Shown: positions 9,301 through 17,248, counted from the first letter of the stretch. The stretch is DNA of 64,000 nt from Andreprevotia chitinilytica DSM 18519 (GCF_000711875.1 NZ_JONM01000007.1:124001-188000), one strand, 5' to 3'. Notes: generated by a model not told the origin, from the letters alone. Made by a program: numbers and translations.

Positions 9301-9828
9301 ACCCAGCGCGAGGGTTTGCTCCGGCGTTTGCACACCCGGTTCCAGCCGGATCACATAGCTGACGGCGTCGTGTACCTGTTGATTGAGCGCCACGAGGAAA
9401 TCGATGGTGCGTTGTTCCTTGACGTTCACGTCGGCCAGAAACGCCTTCAAGCGGCGCGTCAGGCGGCTTTTCACCAGATACGGCGCCAGTTCTTTCTTGA
9501 GGGTGTTGTCGTAACCGAAGGGGTAGTTTTCCGCCGACGGTTCGAGGAAGAAATCGAACGGGTTGTAGACCGACATCTCGGCCACGAGATCGACGGTAAC
9601 TTTGAATTCGCGGGTCTTGTTCGGGAACACCAGCCGGGCGAGGTAGTTGGAAAACGGATCTTGCTGCCAATTGACGAAGTGGCCAGCCGGCTCGATACGC
9701 AACGAGTACGACAGGATGGGCGTGCGGCAATGCGGCGCCGGGCGCAGGCGCACCACTTGCGGGCCCAGCTCGATCAGTTGGTCATAGCGGTAGTGGGTGA
9801 TGTGGTTCAACGCGACGTGGATGGGCAA
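6355..9828 (-). CDS. Transglutaminase-like domain fused to DUF2126
   Basis: This is an 1157-residue protein. Residues 1-290 are a transglutaminase-like unit with Cys in GSGSCRDSAWLL (about 178), His in DLHAWCEVYLPG (about 229) and Asp in LDPTSG. About 300-1120 is DUF2126 (COG4196), recognised by LTMGGEPTFVSVADRDG, GFLYFGQGKWYPGEQLPRW, IEVNIHPAASWDELV and DGRHTGTGGGNHFVLGG. The start is TTG, supported by a near-perfect ribosome site (AAGGAG, six bases away). A low-complexity Gly/Glu/Ala insert lies near residue 620-650. It is the first gene of the three-gene cluster. DUF2126 has a conserved glutamine-synthetase-like look, consistent with an amidoligase role, but no reaction is proven. Confidence 0.88.
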   Translation of the reverse strand: MPIHVALNHITHYRYDQLIELGPQVVRLRPAPHCRTPILSYSLRIEPAGHFVNWQQDPFSNYLARLVFPNKTREFKVTVDLVAEMSVYNPFDFFLEPSAENYPFGYDNTLKKELAPYLVKSRLTRRLKAFLADVNVKEQRTIDFLVALNQQVHDAVSYVIRLEPGVQTPEQTLALGSGSCRDSAWLLVNALRRLGLAARFVSGYLIQLTADVKALDGPSGAEADFTDLHAWCEVYLPGAGWIGLDPTSGLFAGEGHIPLACSPEPGSAAPITGALDECEVEFSHHMAVTRIYESPRVTKPYTDEQWAAMVALGHAVDRDLVAGDVRLTMGGEPTFVSVADRDGAEWNTDALGPTKRGFATELVQKLRAEYGEGGFLYFGQGKWYPGEQLPRWALSIFWRADGQPCWQDPSLFADEREPSSYTEADAERFIGTLAGKLGLDPKYVIPGYEDAWYYLWRERRLPVNVDPFDARLDDEMERDRLRRVFDQGLDRKVGYMLPIKRAEATALTGPAWITGSWFVRDERLYLIPGDSPMGYRLPLDSLPWVSKADYPYLIEHDPFAPRAPLPDAAMVTAQYRGVPVAGAMGEAADTLHPSLARGRALALTMAKAAHQAGFVGSLGTGSGDPAGEQPEEGANQADEHAPERFQSAGWITRTAMCIEPRNGVLYLFMPPLAALEDYLDLVAAVEATTAELGVKIVMEGYPPPRDPRLKMLQVTPDPGVIEVNIHPAASWDELVDHTEFLYQAAHESRLSTEKFMVDGRHTGTGGGNHFVLGGATPADSPFLRRPDLLASLIAYWHNHPSLSYLFSGLFIGPTSQAPRLDEARNDQVYEIELAFAELRSQLARTGKDAPPWLIDRALRNLLIDVTGNTHRAEFCIDKLYSPDSATGRLGLLELRAFEMPPHARMSLVQQLLLRALVMRFWNQPYTTKLTRWGTELHDRFMLSTFVQMDFNDVMTELNEAGYAFDAAWFAPHFEFRFPQIGTLAVQGIELELRNALEPWHVMGEEGMAGTTVRHVDSSLERLEIKVSGLNGNRHVITVNGQAVPLQPTGRVGEYVAGVRYRAWQPPSALHPTIGVHAPLTIDVVDSWMQRSLGGCQYHVAHPGGRNYDTFPINAYEAESRRLARFVQLGHTAGRMEVEPATPSREFPFSLDLRRRDA

Positions 9829-10066
9829 GGTCGTCTCCTTGGGCGCGAGTTAGGAACGGGTAGTTTGGAAAGGCGCGAAATCCAACTGGCATGGAGCGAA
9901 TCACATTTAAATGACAGTGATAAGAAAACCAGCGAGGCGTTTGAGAATAGGCGGTCCGGTGAAGCAAGGCATGTGCCATGACGAAATTGGTGCAAATGTC
10001 GTGTTTGGGGGCTGGTTGCTGGTGGGATTGCACCAGATTGGGCTGGCGGTGCACCGGAACAGTTAG

Positions 10067-10204
10067 CTCCCCTCGCCCTCGCGTGCAAGGCTTTAGCCTT
10101 GCTCAGCTATTAGTGGGAGAGGGGCCGGGGGAGAGGGTCGTGCCAAATACATCGACCTTTGCAAGCACCCTCACCCTAACCCTCTCCCGCATGCGGGAGA
10201 GGGG
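10067..10204. repeat. REP-like element (family A), copy 3
   Basis: This has the same layout as copy 2 in the opposite orientation, with the inner AAGGCTTTAGCCTT hairpin next to the left arm. It fills most of the 479-base gap between the divergent DUF2126 and rep genes. The remaining sequence 9829-10066 shows no gene. Confidence 0.8.
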
Positions 10205-10307
10205 ATAACCCCACAAGCCACTCACCTGACTTATACCGGCTGGCGAATCGCCCCCGCCCCTCGACCACTAGCAGTTAAAATGGCGGCCACTTCGCCCCCT
10301 CTATGCC

Positions 10308-12329
10308 ATGCTCGATAAACTCAATCCCGCTCAACGTGCCGCCGTGATGTATCTGGATGGCCCCTGCCTTGTGCTTGCCGGTGCCGGCTCGGGCAAAACG
10401 CGCGTGATCACGCAAAAGATCGCCTACCTGATCGAAAAGGCCGGCATGGATGCGCGCAACATCGCGGCCATTACCTTTACCAACAAGGCGGCGCGGGAAA
10501 TGAACGAGCGGGTGGGTCATCTGATGGAGGCATCGCGGCTGCGCGGGCTGACCGTCTCGACCTTCCACAGCCTGGGCATGCGCATCCTGCGCGAAGAAGC
10601 GAAACATCTGGGCTACAAGCCGCAGTTCTCGATTCTGGATAGCGCTGACGCCGGCAAGATCATCAGCGATACGCTCGCCACGACCGATAAACAACTGATC
10701 CGCTCGGCGGTGAGCCGCATCTCGCTGCTGAAGAACGACCGCATCTCGCCCGAGAAAGCCATCCTGATGGCGGAATCGGAAGGCGAATTGCATCTGGCCC
10801 GCGTGTATCGCATCTATCAAGACACGCTGATTGCTTATCAGGCGGTCGATTTCGATGACCTGATCCGCCTGCCGGTCGATCTGTTCGAGCAAAACGCCGA
10901 GGTGCTGAAGAAATGGCAGCAGCGCCTGCGCTATCTGCTGATCGACGAATATCAGGACACCAACACCACCCAGTACAACATGGTGAAGATGCTGACCGAC
11001 ATCACCGGCCAGTTCACCGCCGTGGGCGACGATGACCAATCGATCTACGCCTGGCGTGGCGCGAATATGGAGAACCTGCGGCTGCTGCAGACTGACTTCC
11101 CCAAGCTGCACGTGATCAAGCTGGAGCAGAACTACCGGTCGGTGGCACGCATCCTCAAATGCGCCAATGCCGTCATCGCCAACAACCCGAAGCTGTTCGA
11201 AAAAACGCTGTGGTCGGACCTGGGCATTGGCGACCCGGTGCGGGTGATCGAGGCCAAGAACGAAGAACACGAGGCGGAAATGGTCGCGTTCCGCCTGCAA
11301 GACCACAAAATTCTGCACAACACCCGCTTTGCCGATTACGCCATCCTGTACCGCGGCAACTATCAGGCGCGCATCATCGAAACCACGTTGCGCACGCACA
11401 AGATTCCTTATGTGATCTCCGGCGGGCAGAGCTTTTTCGATAAAGCCGAAATCAAGGATGTGCTGGCCTATCTGCGGCTGTTCGCCAATGAGAACGACGA
11501 CCCGGCCTTCATCCGCGCCGTGACTGTGCCCAAGCGCGGCGTAGGCAATATGACGCTGGAGCGGCTCGGCGCTTATGCCACCGAACGGCAGATTTCGCTG
11601 TATCAGGCAGCGAGCGAGGAAGGATTCATCTGGCAGGTGCAGGCCCAGCAGTACGAACCGCTGAAAACCTTCTGCGACTTCATCGGCCGCATGCAACAGC
11701 GAGCCCTGCGCGAACCGGCCGGGCCGTTGCTGCGCGAGCTATTGGAAGCCATCGATTACGAGACGTGGCTGTATGACTCGGACGACCCCAAGCCAGCCGA
11801 ATCGAAATGGAAGAACGTGCTCGAATTCCTGCAATGGGTCGGCAAATACGGCGAGGAAAAAGGCAAAGGGCTGATCGAGGTGGTACAGACCATCGCGCTG
11901 ATCACCATGCTGGAAGGCCGCGACGAAGAGGAAGTCGATGCCGTGCGCTTGACCACCCTGCATGCGTCGAAGGGGCTGGAATATCCACACGTATTCCTGA
12001 TCGGCTGCGAGGAAGACATCCTGCCGCACGCCAACTCGATCGAAACCGGCATGGTCGAGGAAGAACGGCGGCTGATGTATGTGGCCATCACCCGCGCCCA
12101 GCGCACGTTGACGATCACCTACTGCGGCAAGCGCAAACGCGCCGGTGAATGGCAGATCGTCGATCCGAGTCGTTTTCTGCAGGAGATGTCGACCGAGGAT
12201 GTGGTGTTCGAGGGGCGGCTCTCTACCAATACGCCGCAGACAGCGGAAAGCCGGCAGGCGAACCATGACCGGGCGAGCATGCTGATGGCGAATCTATCGG
12301 CAAAGAGTCCGTTCAATCTGACGCCGTGA
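10308..12329 (+). CDS. rep: ATP-dependent DNA helicase Rep
   Basis: This is a 673-residue superfamily 1A helicase with 3' to 5' polarity, the usual length of Rep. It opens MLDKLNPAQRAAVMYLDGP (Q motif), then Walker A GAGSGKT (about residues 25-31), motif Ia TFTNKAAREMNERV, Walker B LLIDEYQDTN, motif III AVGDDDQSIYAWRGA, motif IV LEQNYRS, motif V LTTLHASKGLEYPHVFL and motif VI EERRLMYVAITRAQ. PcrA and UvrD differ by longer C-terminal tails with a Tudor-like end, which is absent here. Rep helps replication forks pass protein roadblocks. The gene is alone on its strand. Confidence 0.93.
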   Translation: MLDKLNPAQRAAVMYLDGPCLVLAGAGSGKTRVITQKIAYLIEKAGMDARNIAAITFTNKAAREMNERVGHLMEASRLRGLTVSTFHSLGMRILREEAKHLGYKPQFSILDSADAGKIISDTLATTDKQLIRSAVSRISLLKNDRISPEKAILMAESEGELHLARVYRIYQDTLIAYQAVDFDDLIRLPVDLFEQNAEVLKKWQQRLRYLLIDEYQDTNTTQYNMVKMLTDITGQFTAVGDDDQSIYAWRGANMENLRLLQTDFPKLHVIKLEQNYRSVARILKCANAVIANNPKLFEKTLWSDLGIGDPVRVIEAKNEEHEAEMVAFRLQDHKILHNTRFADYAILYRGNYQARIIETTLRTHKIPYVISGGQSFFDKAEIKDVLAYLRLFANENDDPAFIRAVTVPKRGVGNMTLERLGAYATERQISLYQAASEEGFIWQVQAQQYEPLKTFCDFIGRMQQRALREPAGPLLRELLEAIDYETWLYDSDDPKPAESKWKNVLEFLQWVGKYGEEKGKGLIEVVQTIALITMLEGRDEEEVDAVRLTTLHASKGLEYPHVFLIGCEEDILPHANSIETGMVEEERRLMYVAITRAQRTLTITYCGKRKRAGEWQIVDPSRFLQEMSTEDVVFEGRLSTNTPQTAESRQANHDRASMLMANLSAKSPFNLTP

Positions 12330-12348
12330 TTGGCGTGCAAACCTCACC

Positions 12349-12427
12349 GTAGCCCGGACGGTTTCACCGGCCGGGGTCGCCACCTTATCAAGCATCGCAA
12401 CCCCGGCCGGCAAGCCGTCCGGGCTAC
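12349..12427. repeat. GTAGCCCGGACGG palindrome (family B), copy 1
   Basis: GTAGCCCGGACGG-TTTCACCGGCCGGGGT on the left pairs with ACCCCGGCCGG...CCGTCCGGGCTAC on the right, around a loop of about 20 bases. It lies between convergent genes (rep and the glycine-zipper gene) and could act as a bidirectional transcript end, although it has no T-run. Confidence 0.8.
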
Positions 12428-12433
12428 ATCACC

Positions 12434-12937
12434 TTAACGCGGCGATACATCCACCCGCACCGGAATCGTCGAGCCCGGTTGTTGCGGCATGGTCGTCGTC
12501 AAGGTGTGACCGCGATACTCATAATTGACCTGATAACCGGTCACCTGATCTTGCCAGGCATCGACCTGACGGCAACGGCGCTCTTCACGTTCGGCATACT
12601 GCGGTCCTTGCGTCCCTTGCGTAGCGACGTGGTTACCGATCATGGCACCAGCAATCGCACCACCCACGGTAGCGACATCGCGACCGTGACCGCCGCCGAT
12701 CTGGTGACCGATCACGCCGCCCAGCACGCCACCAATGATGGTGCCGGCCGTGCCGTTGCCGTTGTCCGGCACGCGTTCCTCGCGGCTTTCCGTCCAGCAT
12801 TCCTTGCGCGGTACGTTCACGCGCTCAACGATGGCATTGCTGCTGATCACGCGTGCGTTATCGTAGAACTCCTGCGCGAAGCTGCCTGCGGCGCTCAGTG
12901 CAAGAACAATGGCAATCGTCGATTTGATGGTTTTCAT
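12434..12937 (-). CDS. Exported glycine-zipper 2TM-domain protein
   Basis: This is a 167-residue protein. A signal peptide (MKTIKSTIAIVLALSAAGSFAQ) is followed by a short region with one Cys and then a glycine zipper (AGTIIGGVLGGVIGHQIGGG and VGGAIAGAMIGNHVA). This is the 2TM domain seen in small outer-membrane-associated proteins of the SlyB/Rick_17kDa type. There is no lipobox cysteine, so it is periplasmic or membrane-inserted rather than a lipoprotein. The ATG at 12937 has a ribosome site (AGGGGAG, seven bases away), and a longer frame reaching 12982 lacks support. The exact role is unknown. It is divergent from rpsT. Confidence 0.8.
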   Translation of the reverse strand: MKTIKSTIAIVLALSAAGSFAQEFYDNARVISSNAIVERVNVPRKECWTESREERVPDNGNGTAGTIIGGVLGGVIGHQIGGGHGRDVATVGGAIAGAMIGNHVATQGTQGPQYAEREERRCRQVDAWQDQVTGYQVNYEYRGHTLTTTMPQQPGSTIPVRVDVSPR

Positions 12938-13203
12938 GCTGCGGCTCCCCTGAGCTTGAGTACGGCGATATGTCATATACATCGCCCATACCGTCTCAAC
13001 GGCTACCGCCTACCCACCGCTGACACCGTGTTCTTTTGGGAACCCGGCGTTACATCCGGCAACATCACGCCCGCTGAAGGCCCACCGTTTTGCCGTAGTC
13101 GCCCTTGCATTGACAGGGTCAAGCAGTTATCATCGCGGGTTTCCGAGTGTGCCGTTCCCGGCAAGCCGGGTCCGTACAATTCAAATCCGAATGGAGTTAA
13201 AAC

Positions 13204-13467
13204 ATGGCTAACAGCGCCCAAGCTCGCAAGCGTGCGCGTCAGGCTGAACAAGCCCGCCAACACAATGCCAGCCAGCGTTCGGCATTCCGCACCGCAGTGA
13301 AGAAGGTGCTGAAGGCTATCGAAGCAGGCGACAAGGCTGCGGCTCAGACTGTGTTCCAACAGTCCGTCAGCGTGATCGACAGCATCGCCGACAAAAACAT
13401 CTTCCACAAGAACAAGGCAGCTCGTCATAAGAGCCGTCTGTCCGCTGCGATCAAGGCTCTTGCCTGA
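13204..13467 (+). CDS. rpsT: 30S ribosomal protein S20
   Basis: This is an 87-residue, very basic protein starting [21 protein letters not shown], with [12 protein letters not shown] and the end [18 protein letters not shown], all diagnostic of S20. It binds 16S rRNA early in assembly of the small subunit. The ATG follows a ribosome site (GGAG, eight bases away). It is a single-gene unit with a strong terminator 23 bases downstream, as is usual for rpsT. Confidence 0.97.
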   Translation: MANSAQARKRARQAEQARQHNASQRSAFRTAVKKVLKAIEAGDKAAAQTVFQQSVSVIDSIADKNIFHKNKAARHKSRLSAAIKALA

Positions 13468-13490
13468 TTCGTTGTTGGCTGGAAGATAAA

Positions 13491-13516
13491 AAAACCCGAC
13501 TTCGGTCGGGTTTTTT
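13491..13516 (+). terminator. Rho-independent terminator of rpsT
   Basis: The stem AAAACCCGAC / GTCGGGTTTT has a UUCG tetraloop and is followed by further T residues. The A-rich left side makes it usable from the opposite strand too, where it would end the gene at 13544. Confidence 0.93.
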
Positions 13517-13543
13517 ATTGCCTGCCGTTTGGAGCCGGCTGAC

Positions 13544-13891
13544 TCAGCGCCGCGACAGCCGGAACGCCGGCATCAAGGTGCGGTAGTCCGTTTCCTCAAA
13601 ATGCAGCCACACCCCGTCTGCAGTCGCATTGCCATCATCAAACCAGCAATTGATCCGCACAAAGCGACCGATGGCCAGCCACAAATGCGCTGCCAGCCGC
13701 TCGGCAAACCAGCGTGGGGTTTCGTCACTCAGCTCGATTTCCAGATCCACAGTCAGCAAGCAGCCCTGCGGATGGGGCTGACGCAAGGCGCGCAGCACGG
13801 GATGGCGCAGCCGAGCCAGCTCACGCAATACCGCATCGATTTCGCGCGGGGCAAGCGGGGCCAGGCTGAGCTGGAGCGGATGTTTTTTCAT
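13544..13891 (-). CDS. Hypothetical protein, 115 residues
   Basis: I do not recognise a family. The protein is soluble, with no signal peptide or membrane segment. It contains LAPLAPREIDAVLRELARLRHPVL, then a beta-rich half with LLTVDLEIEL, TPRWFAERLAAHLWLAIGRF and GVWLHFEETDYRTL. The frame has normal codon use for the region and no competing gene. The start could also be upstream at 13924, and neither candidate has a clear ribosome site. It converges on rpsT and probably uses the same hairpin as terminator. Confidence 0.6.
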   Translation of the reverse strand: MKKHPLQLSLAPLAPREIDAVLRELARLRHPVLRALRQPHPQGCLLTVDLEIELSDETPRWFAERLAAHLWLAIGRFVRINCWFDDGNATADGVWLHFEETDYRTLMPAFRLSRR

Positions 13892-14058
13892 GTGAATCAG
13901 CTTATCACCCGCTTCGCGAATCACAAGCGCCGGCTATCCAGCCAGGCACATCGATGCAAACCGCCAACGGGTTTGTGAGTCACGCGTAAAGCCAAATACC
14001 GGGCCGCTGTGCTAGATTCCAAACACTGCATACGAAGCACCATAAGAGCCCTGATGCC

Positions 14059-15174
14059 ATGACGGAAGCCGCTACCGAACTCGCCGCCCTGCCCCGAGTC
14101 CTCATTGTCGATGACTCCCGCATCGTCCGCGCGACGGTCAAGAAGCATCTCTCCACTGATTACGACGTCATTGAAGAAGCCGACGGCGAAGCCGGCTGGC
14201 GTCGCCTGCAAGCCGAACCGGGCCTGCAGCTACTGATTTCCGACCTGACCATGCCGGAGCTGGATGGCCTGGGCTTGCTGGCACGTATTCGCGGCAGCGG
14301 CGATGCCCGGTTGATGCAACTGCCGATCATCATCATCTCCGGCGAAGAAGACGAAGCCACCAAGCAACGCTGCGTTGAGTTCGGCGCGAATGACTTCATC
14401 ACCAAATCGACCGACCGCGCCGAAATGCTGGCGCGCGTCACGGCCACCATCCAGCTCGCGCAAACCCAGAAGGAACTGGAGGCTGCTCGCCTGCAACAGG
14501 CCGCCACCTCGACCACCGACCACACCGGCGCGGGCACGCACCACCTGTTGATGCTGCAGGCCGAGCAAGCCATGGCCTTCGCCCATCGTCATCACAGCGA
14601 AGTGACGCTGCTGCTGATCGAGGTGGATCACTACCAAGCCTTGCAGGACAAACTGGGCGTACGTCTGGCTGAACAGATGCTGGGGCTGCTCGCCAAGCAC
14701 CTTGGTGCCAAGCTGCGCCGCGAAGACACCCTCGCCCACGTGGAAGGGCCGCAGTTCGCCGTGATCTCGCCCAGCACCTCGTTGAACGAAGCACGCATTC
14801 TCGGCGAGCGGCTGCGTCAGGCCATTGCCGGTGCACGCGTGCATTATCGGGATGAGCTGGTATCCGTCACGGCCAGCATCGCCGCCGCCAACTCGGGGCA
14901 CGATGCGCAAGACAATGCCGCCGGCTTGTTTGCCGCCGCATCCGACCGGCTCTACGCCGAAGCCGGCCAGAACCGCGTGATCGTCCCAACGCCAGGGCCT
15001 GGACACATCGCCGCGCCGCTACTGGCGGAAGCGGTGTTGATGCTGCATAAGGGACGCGAGGATGAAGTGCGCCCGCACGTGGCGCACCTGATGAAGAACC
15101 TGCTGCCGCTGCTCAAGCTCGCCAATGAGGAATTGGCGCTGAATTGGGATCTGGAGCGATTCGAGCGCCGCTGA
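14059..15174 (+). CDS. Response regulator with degenerate GGDEF domain
   Basis: This is a 371-residue protein. Residues 12-130 form a receiver domain (RVLIVDDSRIVR, phospho-acceptor Asp62 in ISDLTMPELDG, Lys in DFITKSTDR). About 175-310 is a GGDEF-like fold (VTLLLIEVDHYQALQDKLG, RLRQAIAGARVHY, VTASIAAAN), but the active-site motif reads EGPQF in place of GG(D/E)EF. Both glycines and the acidic pair needed for c-di-GMP synthesis are therefore missing. A 60-residue helical tail follows. It is expected to signal by binding or by protein contact rather than by making c-di-GMP. It converges on the EAL-CBS-GGDEF gene, 41 bases away. Confidence 0.85.
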   Translation: MTEAATELAALPRVLIVDDSRIVRATVKKHLSTDYDVIEEADGEAGWRRLQAEPGLQLLISDLTMPELDGLGLLARIRGSGDARLMQLPIIIISGEEDEATKQRCVEFGANDFITKSTDRAEMLARVTATIQLAQTQKELEAARLQQAATSTTDHTGAGTHHLLMLQAEQAMAFAHRHHSEVTLLLIEVDHYQALQDKLGVRLAEQMLGLLAKHLGAKLRREDTLAHVEGPQFAVISPSTSLNEARILGERLRQAIAGARVHYRDELVSVTASIAAANSGHDAQDNAAGLFAAASDRLYAEAGQNRVIVPTPGPGHIAAPLLAEAVLMLHKGREDEVRPHVAHLMKNLLPLLKLANEELALNWDLERFERR

Positions 15175-15215
15175 CCTGGGGTGCTCTGGGCCGTAGAATG
15201 ACCGCTACCCGGCCC

Positions 15216-17021
15216 TTATCCGACCAGCTTCACCGCTGGCGTCTGATCCCCGGCAGGGAATTTGGCCTTGCGCCGCTCGACGAACAAGCTCGATCCCGAC
15301 AAGCGTTTGGCACAGCGCTTGGCCGCTGCGGCAACGGCAGCCACTTCGTGATGCGAGTTGTATTCCGACGGCGCCACTTCCACCACCCCGACCGACAAAC
15401 TGACGATGCTGTGCCACTGCTGTTCGCCACGACGATCTGGCGACCAGTAACCGCCAGCCACATAGTCCGCGGGCTCGAAATGCTCGACACGCCGCCGGTC
15501 GAACTCCTGCAACAACGCCTCGCACCGCGCCTGCCAATCGGCCGAACGGAACAGCATCACGAAATCGTCGCCGCCGATATGGCCGACGAAATCATGCTGC
15601 GTATCGGCAAACCCCAGTAGCAGCTCACTGACCAGCTGGATGACCGCATCACCCTTGGCGTAGCCGTAGACATCGTTGTACGGCTTGAAATGATCCAGAT
15701 CGAAGTAGGCAATGGTAAAGGCACGCCCTTCCGCCAACAGTGCATCGATCTGCTCCTGGATCGGCACGTTGCCAGGCAGCAGGGTGAGCGGATTGGCATA
15801 GCGTGCGGCGCGGATTTGCAGCTCGGTGATCGCCCGCATCAAATCGTGCCCGGTGCCCATGCCCAGATAGCGGCCATGCTCGGTAATGATGAAGCCATCA
15901 GCCAGATAACGGCGCTCGGCCGCCGTCACCAGCAGCGACAATTCCTGCAGGCTCATCGAGGTTTCGACGATCAGCGGCGCGGCGTCCATCAAGCCCTGGC
16001 AGGGGCGGTTGCCATACAGCTCGTGCGTGAACGGGCGAGCGAAGAACTCCAGCACATCATGGCGTTTCAACAGGCCGACCGGGCGGTTGTCCTCCACTAC
16101 CGGCAAGGCATACAGCTGCGGTGAGCGGGTAAACAACTGGCAAACGGCCTCGCCGCGTTCAGTCGGCGAAACGGTCTGCGCTTCCACCAACAGGCTGCCG
16201 GCACTCTTGGCGCATGGATTGAGCGCCTTCGCGCTGTCTTGCTCGACCAGATCCAGCGACAACAACCGCGATGGATGCGCGTGGGGTCGGCCGATGTGAT
16301 AGCCCTGCCCGAAGCCGATGCCGATGCGCCGCACCACATCCAGCTCTTGCGGCGTTTCGATGCCCTCGGCAATCACGCGGGTCGCGGTATTCAGGGCGAT
16401 ATGCTGGATCGAACGAACGAACTGGCGCTTTTGCGCATCGCTCGCCACACCCTGCACGAAATACTTGTCGATCTTGATGAAGTCCGGCTTGAGCTCGGAC
16501 CACAAACGCAGGCTGGAAAAACCCTCGCCCAAGTCATCGATGGCGATCTGAAACCCCATTTCCCGGTAATGCAGCAACGCATCCTTCAGCAGCGCGTAGT
16601 CATGCGTGGGCTGGGTTTCGGTCAGCTCGATCACCACGCGCTGCGGCGGCAAGCCCACCGAACGCAGGATTTCCAGCGTTACGCCCGGCTGAAAATCAGG
16701 CGCGGTCACGCAGCTTGGGCACACGTTCAGGAACAAGCGCCCCGGCAAACGCTCGGCCACGAAGGCCGCAATGATGACGCGGCGGCAGGCCAGATCCAGC
16801 GCCGGCAGCATGCCCAGCGCCTCGGCACTGCGAAAGAGATTGATCGGTGAATACAGAAAACTGGCGGATGGCCCTCGGATCAACCCCTCATAGCCAAACA
16901 ACTCCCCGTCATTCAATGATGCGATCGGTTGAAATAGCGCGGAGAGCCGGTTCTCTGCAAGAACGGCTTCCAGGTCGCAGCGCAAGCTTTGCAACTCAGG
17001 CAATTCAGGCATGGCAGGCAT
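15216..17021 (-). CDS. EAL-CBS-GGDEF c-di-GMP turnover protein
   Basis: This is a protein of about 601 residues, cytosolic, with no membrane segment. Residues about 20-250 are an EAL phosphodiesterase with motif variant EGL in GYEGLIRG. The other catalytic signatures are kept (LFLNVCP, IELTETQ, AIDDLGEGFSSL, DFIKIDKYF, VIAEGIET). About 270-400 is a CBS pair (ALPVVEDNRPVGLLKRHDVL and DGFIITEHGRYLGMGTGHDLM). About 420-570 is a GGDEF cyclase with an intact GGDDF motif and FDLDHFKPYND. Both opposite activities look possible, and the CBS pair may sense adenine nucleotides. The start codon is uncertain: ATG at 17021 or 17012, or TTG at 17033. Confidence 0.88.
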   Translation of the reverse strand: MPAMPELPELQSLRCDLEAVLAENRLSALFQPIASLNDGELFGYEGLIRGPSASFLYSPINLFRSAEALGMLPALDLACRRVIIAAFVAERLPGRLFLNVCPSCVTAPDFQPGVTLEILRSVGLPPQRVVIELTETQPTHDYALLKDALLHYREMGFQIAIDDLGEGFSSLRLWSELKPDFIKIDKYFVQGVASDAQKRQFVRSIQHIALNTATRVIAEGIETPQELDVVRRIGIGFGQGYHIGRPHAHPSRLLSLDLVEQDSAKALNPCAKSAGSLLVEAQTVSPTERGEAVCQLFTRSPQLYALPVVEDNRPVGLLKRHDVLEFFARPFTHELYGNRPCQGLMDAAPLIVETSMSLQELSLLVTAAERRYLADGFIITEHGRYLGMGTGHDLMRAITELQIRAARYANPLTLLPGNVPIQEQIDALLAEGRAFTIAYFDLDHFKPYNDVYGYAKGDAVIQLVSELLLGFADTQHDFVGHIGGDDFVMLFRSADWQARCEALLQEFDRRRVEHFEPADYVAGGYWSPDRRGEQQWHSIVSLSVGVVEVAPSEYNSHHEVAAVAAAAKRCAKRLSGSSLFVERRKAKFPAGDQTPAVKLVG

Positions 17022-17078
17022 CCGGGGCAACAAAACAGCGAGTCTAGCCAGCGCCCGTTACCGGGGAGTGACAATTGG

Positions 17079-17110
17079 GTCGATTCATCTATATCAGCAG
17101 ATGAATCGAC
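17079..17110. promoter_or_regulatory. Perfect 12-8-12 inverted repeat
   Basis: GTCGATTCATCT and AGATGAATCGAC flank an 8-base loop in the gap between the EAL-CBS-GGDEF gene and the divergent tetR gene. There is no T-run on either side, so a regulatory site or RNA structure is more likely than a terminator. The protein that would bind is unknown. Confidence 0.5.
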
Positions 17111-17179
17111 AGCAAGATCACAAAAAATCTGTAAGCGAACCCGAGCTGAACGCACCATATCAGGGAATAGTGATTCTGC

Positions 17180-17212
17180 TTGTAAGCAAACAAGGCAGTA
17201 TCTATCATACTA
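17180..17212 (+). promoter_or_regulatory. Sigma-70-type promoter of tetR with overlapping operator
   Basis: The -35 TTGTAA (17180-17185), a 17-base spacer and the -10 TATCAT (17203-17208) lie 41 bases in front of the tetR start. An inverted repeat AGTAT-CTATC-ATACT (17198-17212) covers the -10 box, which would suit autorepression by the TetR protein. Confidence 0.6.
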
Positions 17213-17248
17213 GGGAAAACCCCAATACCTACATTAGAACCACTCTAC

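Noticed and set aside
13110-13133. TTGACA followed by TATCAT upstream of rpsT
   Set aside because: The spacing is only 12 bases, too short for a sigma-70 promoter, so I did not annotate it although a promoter must lie nearby.
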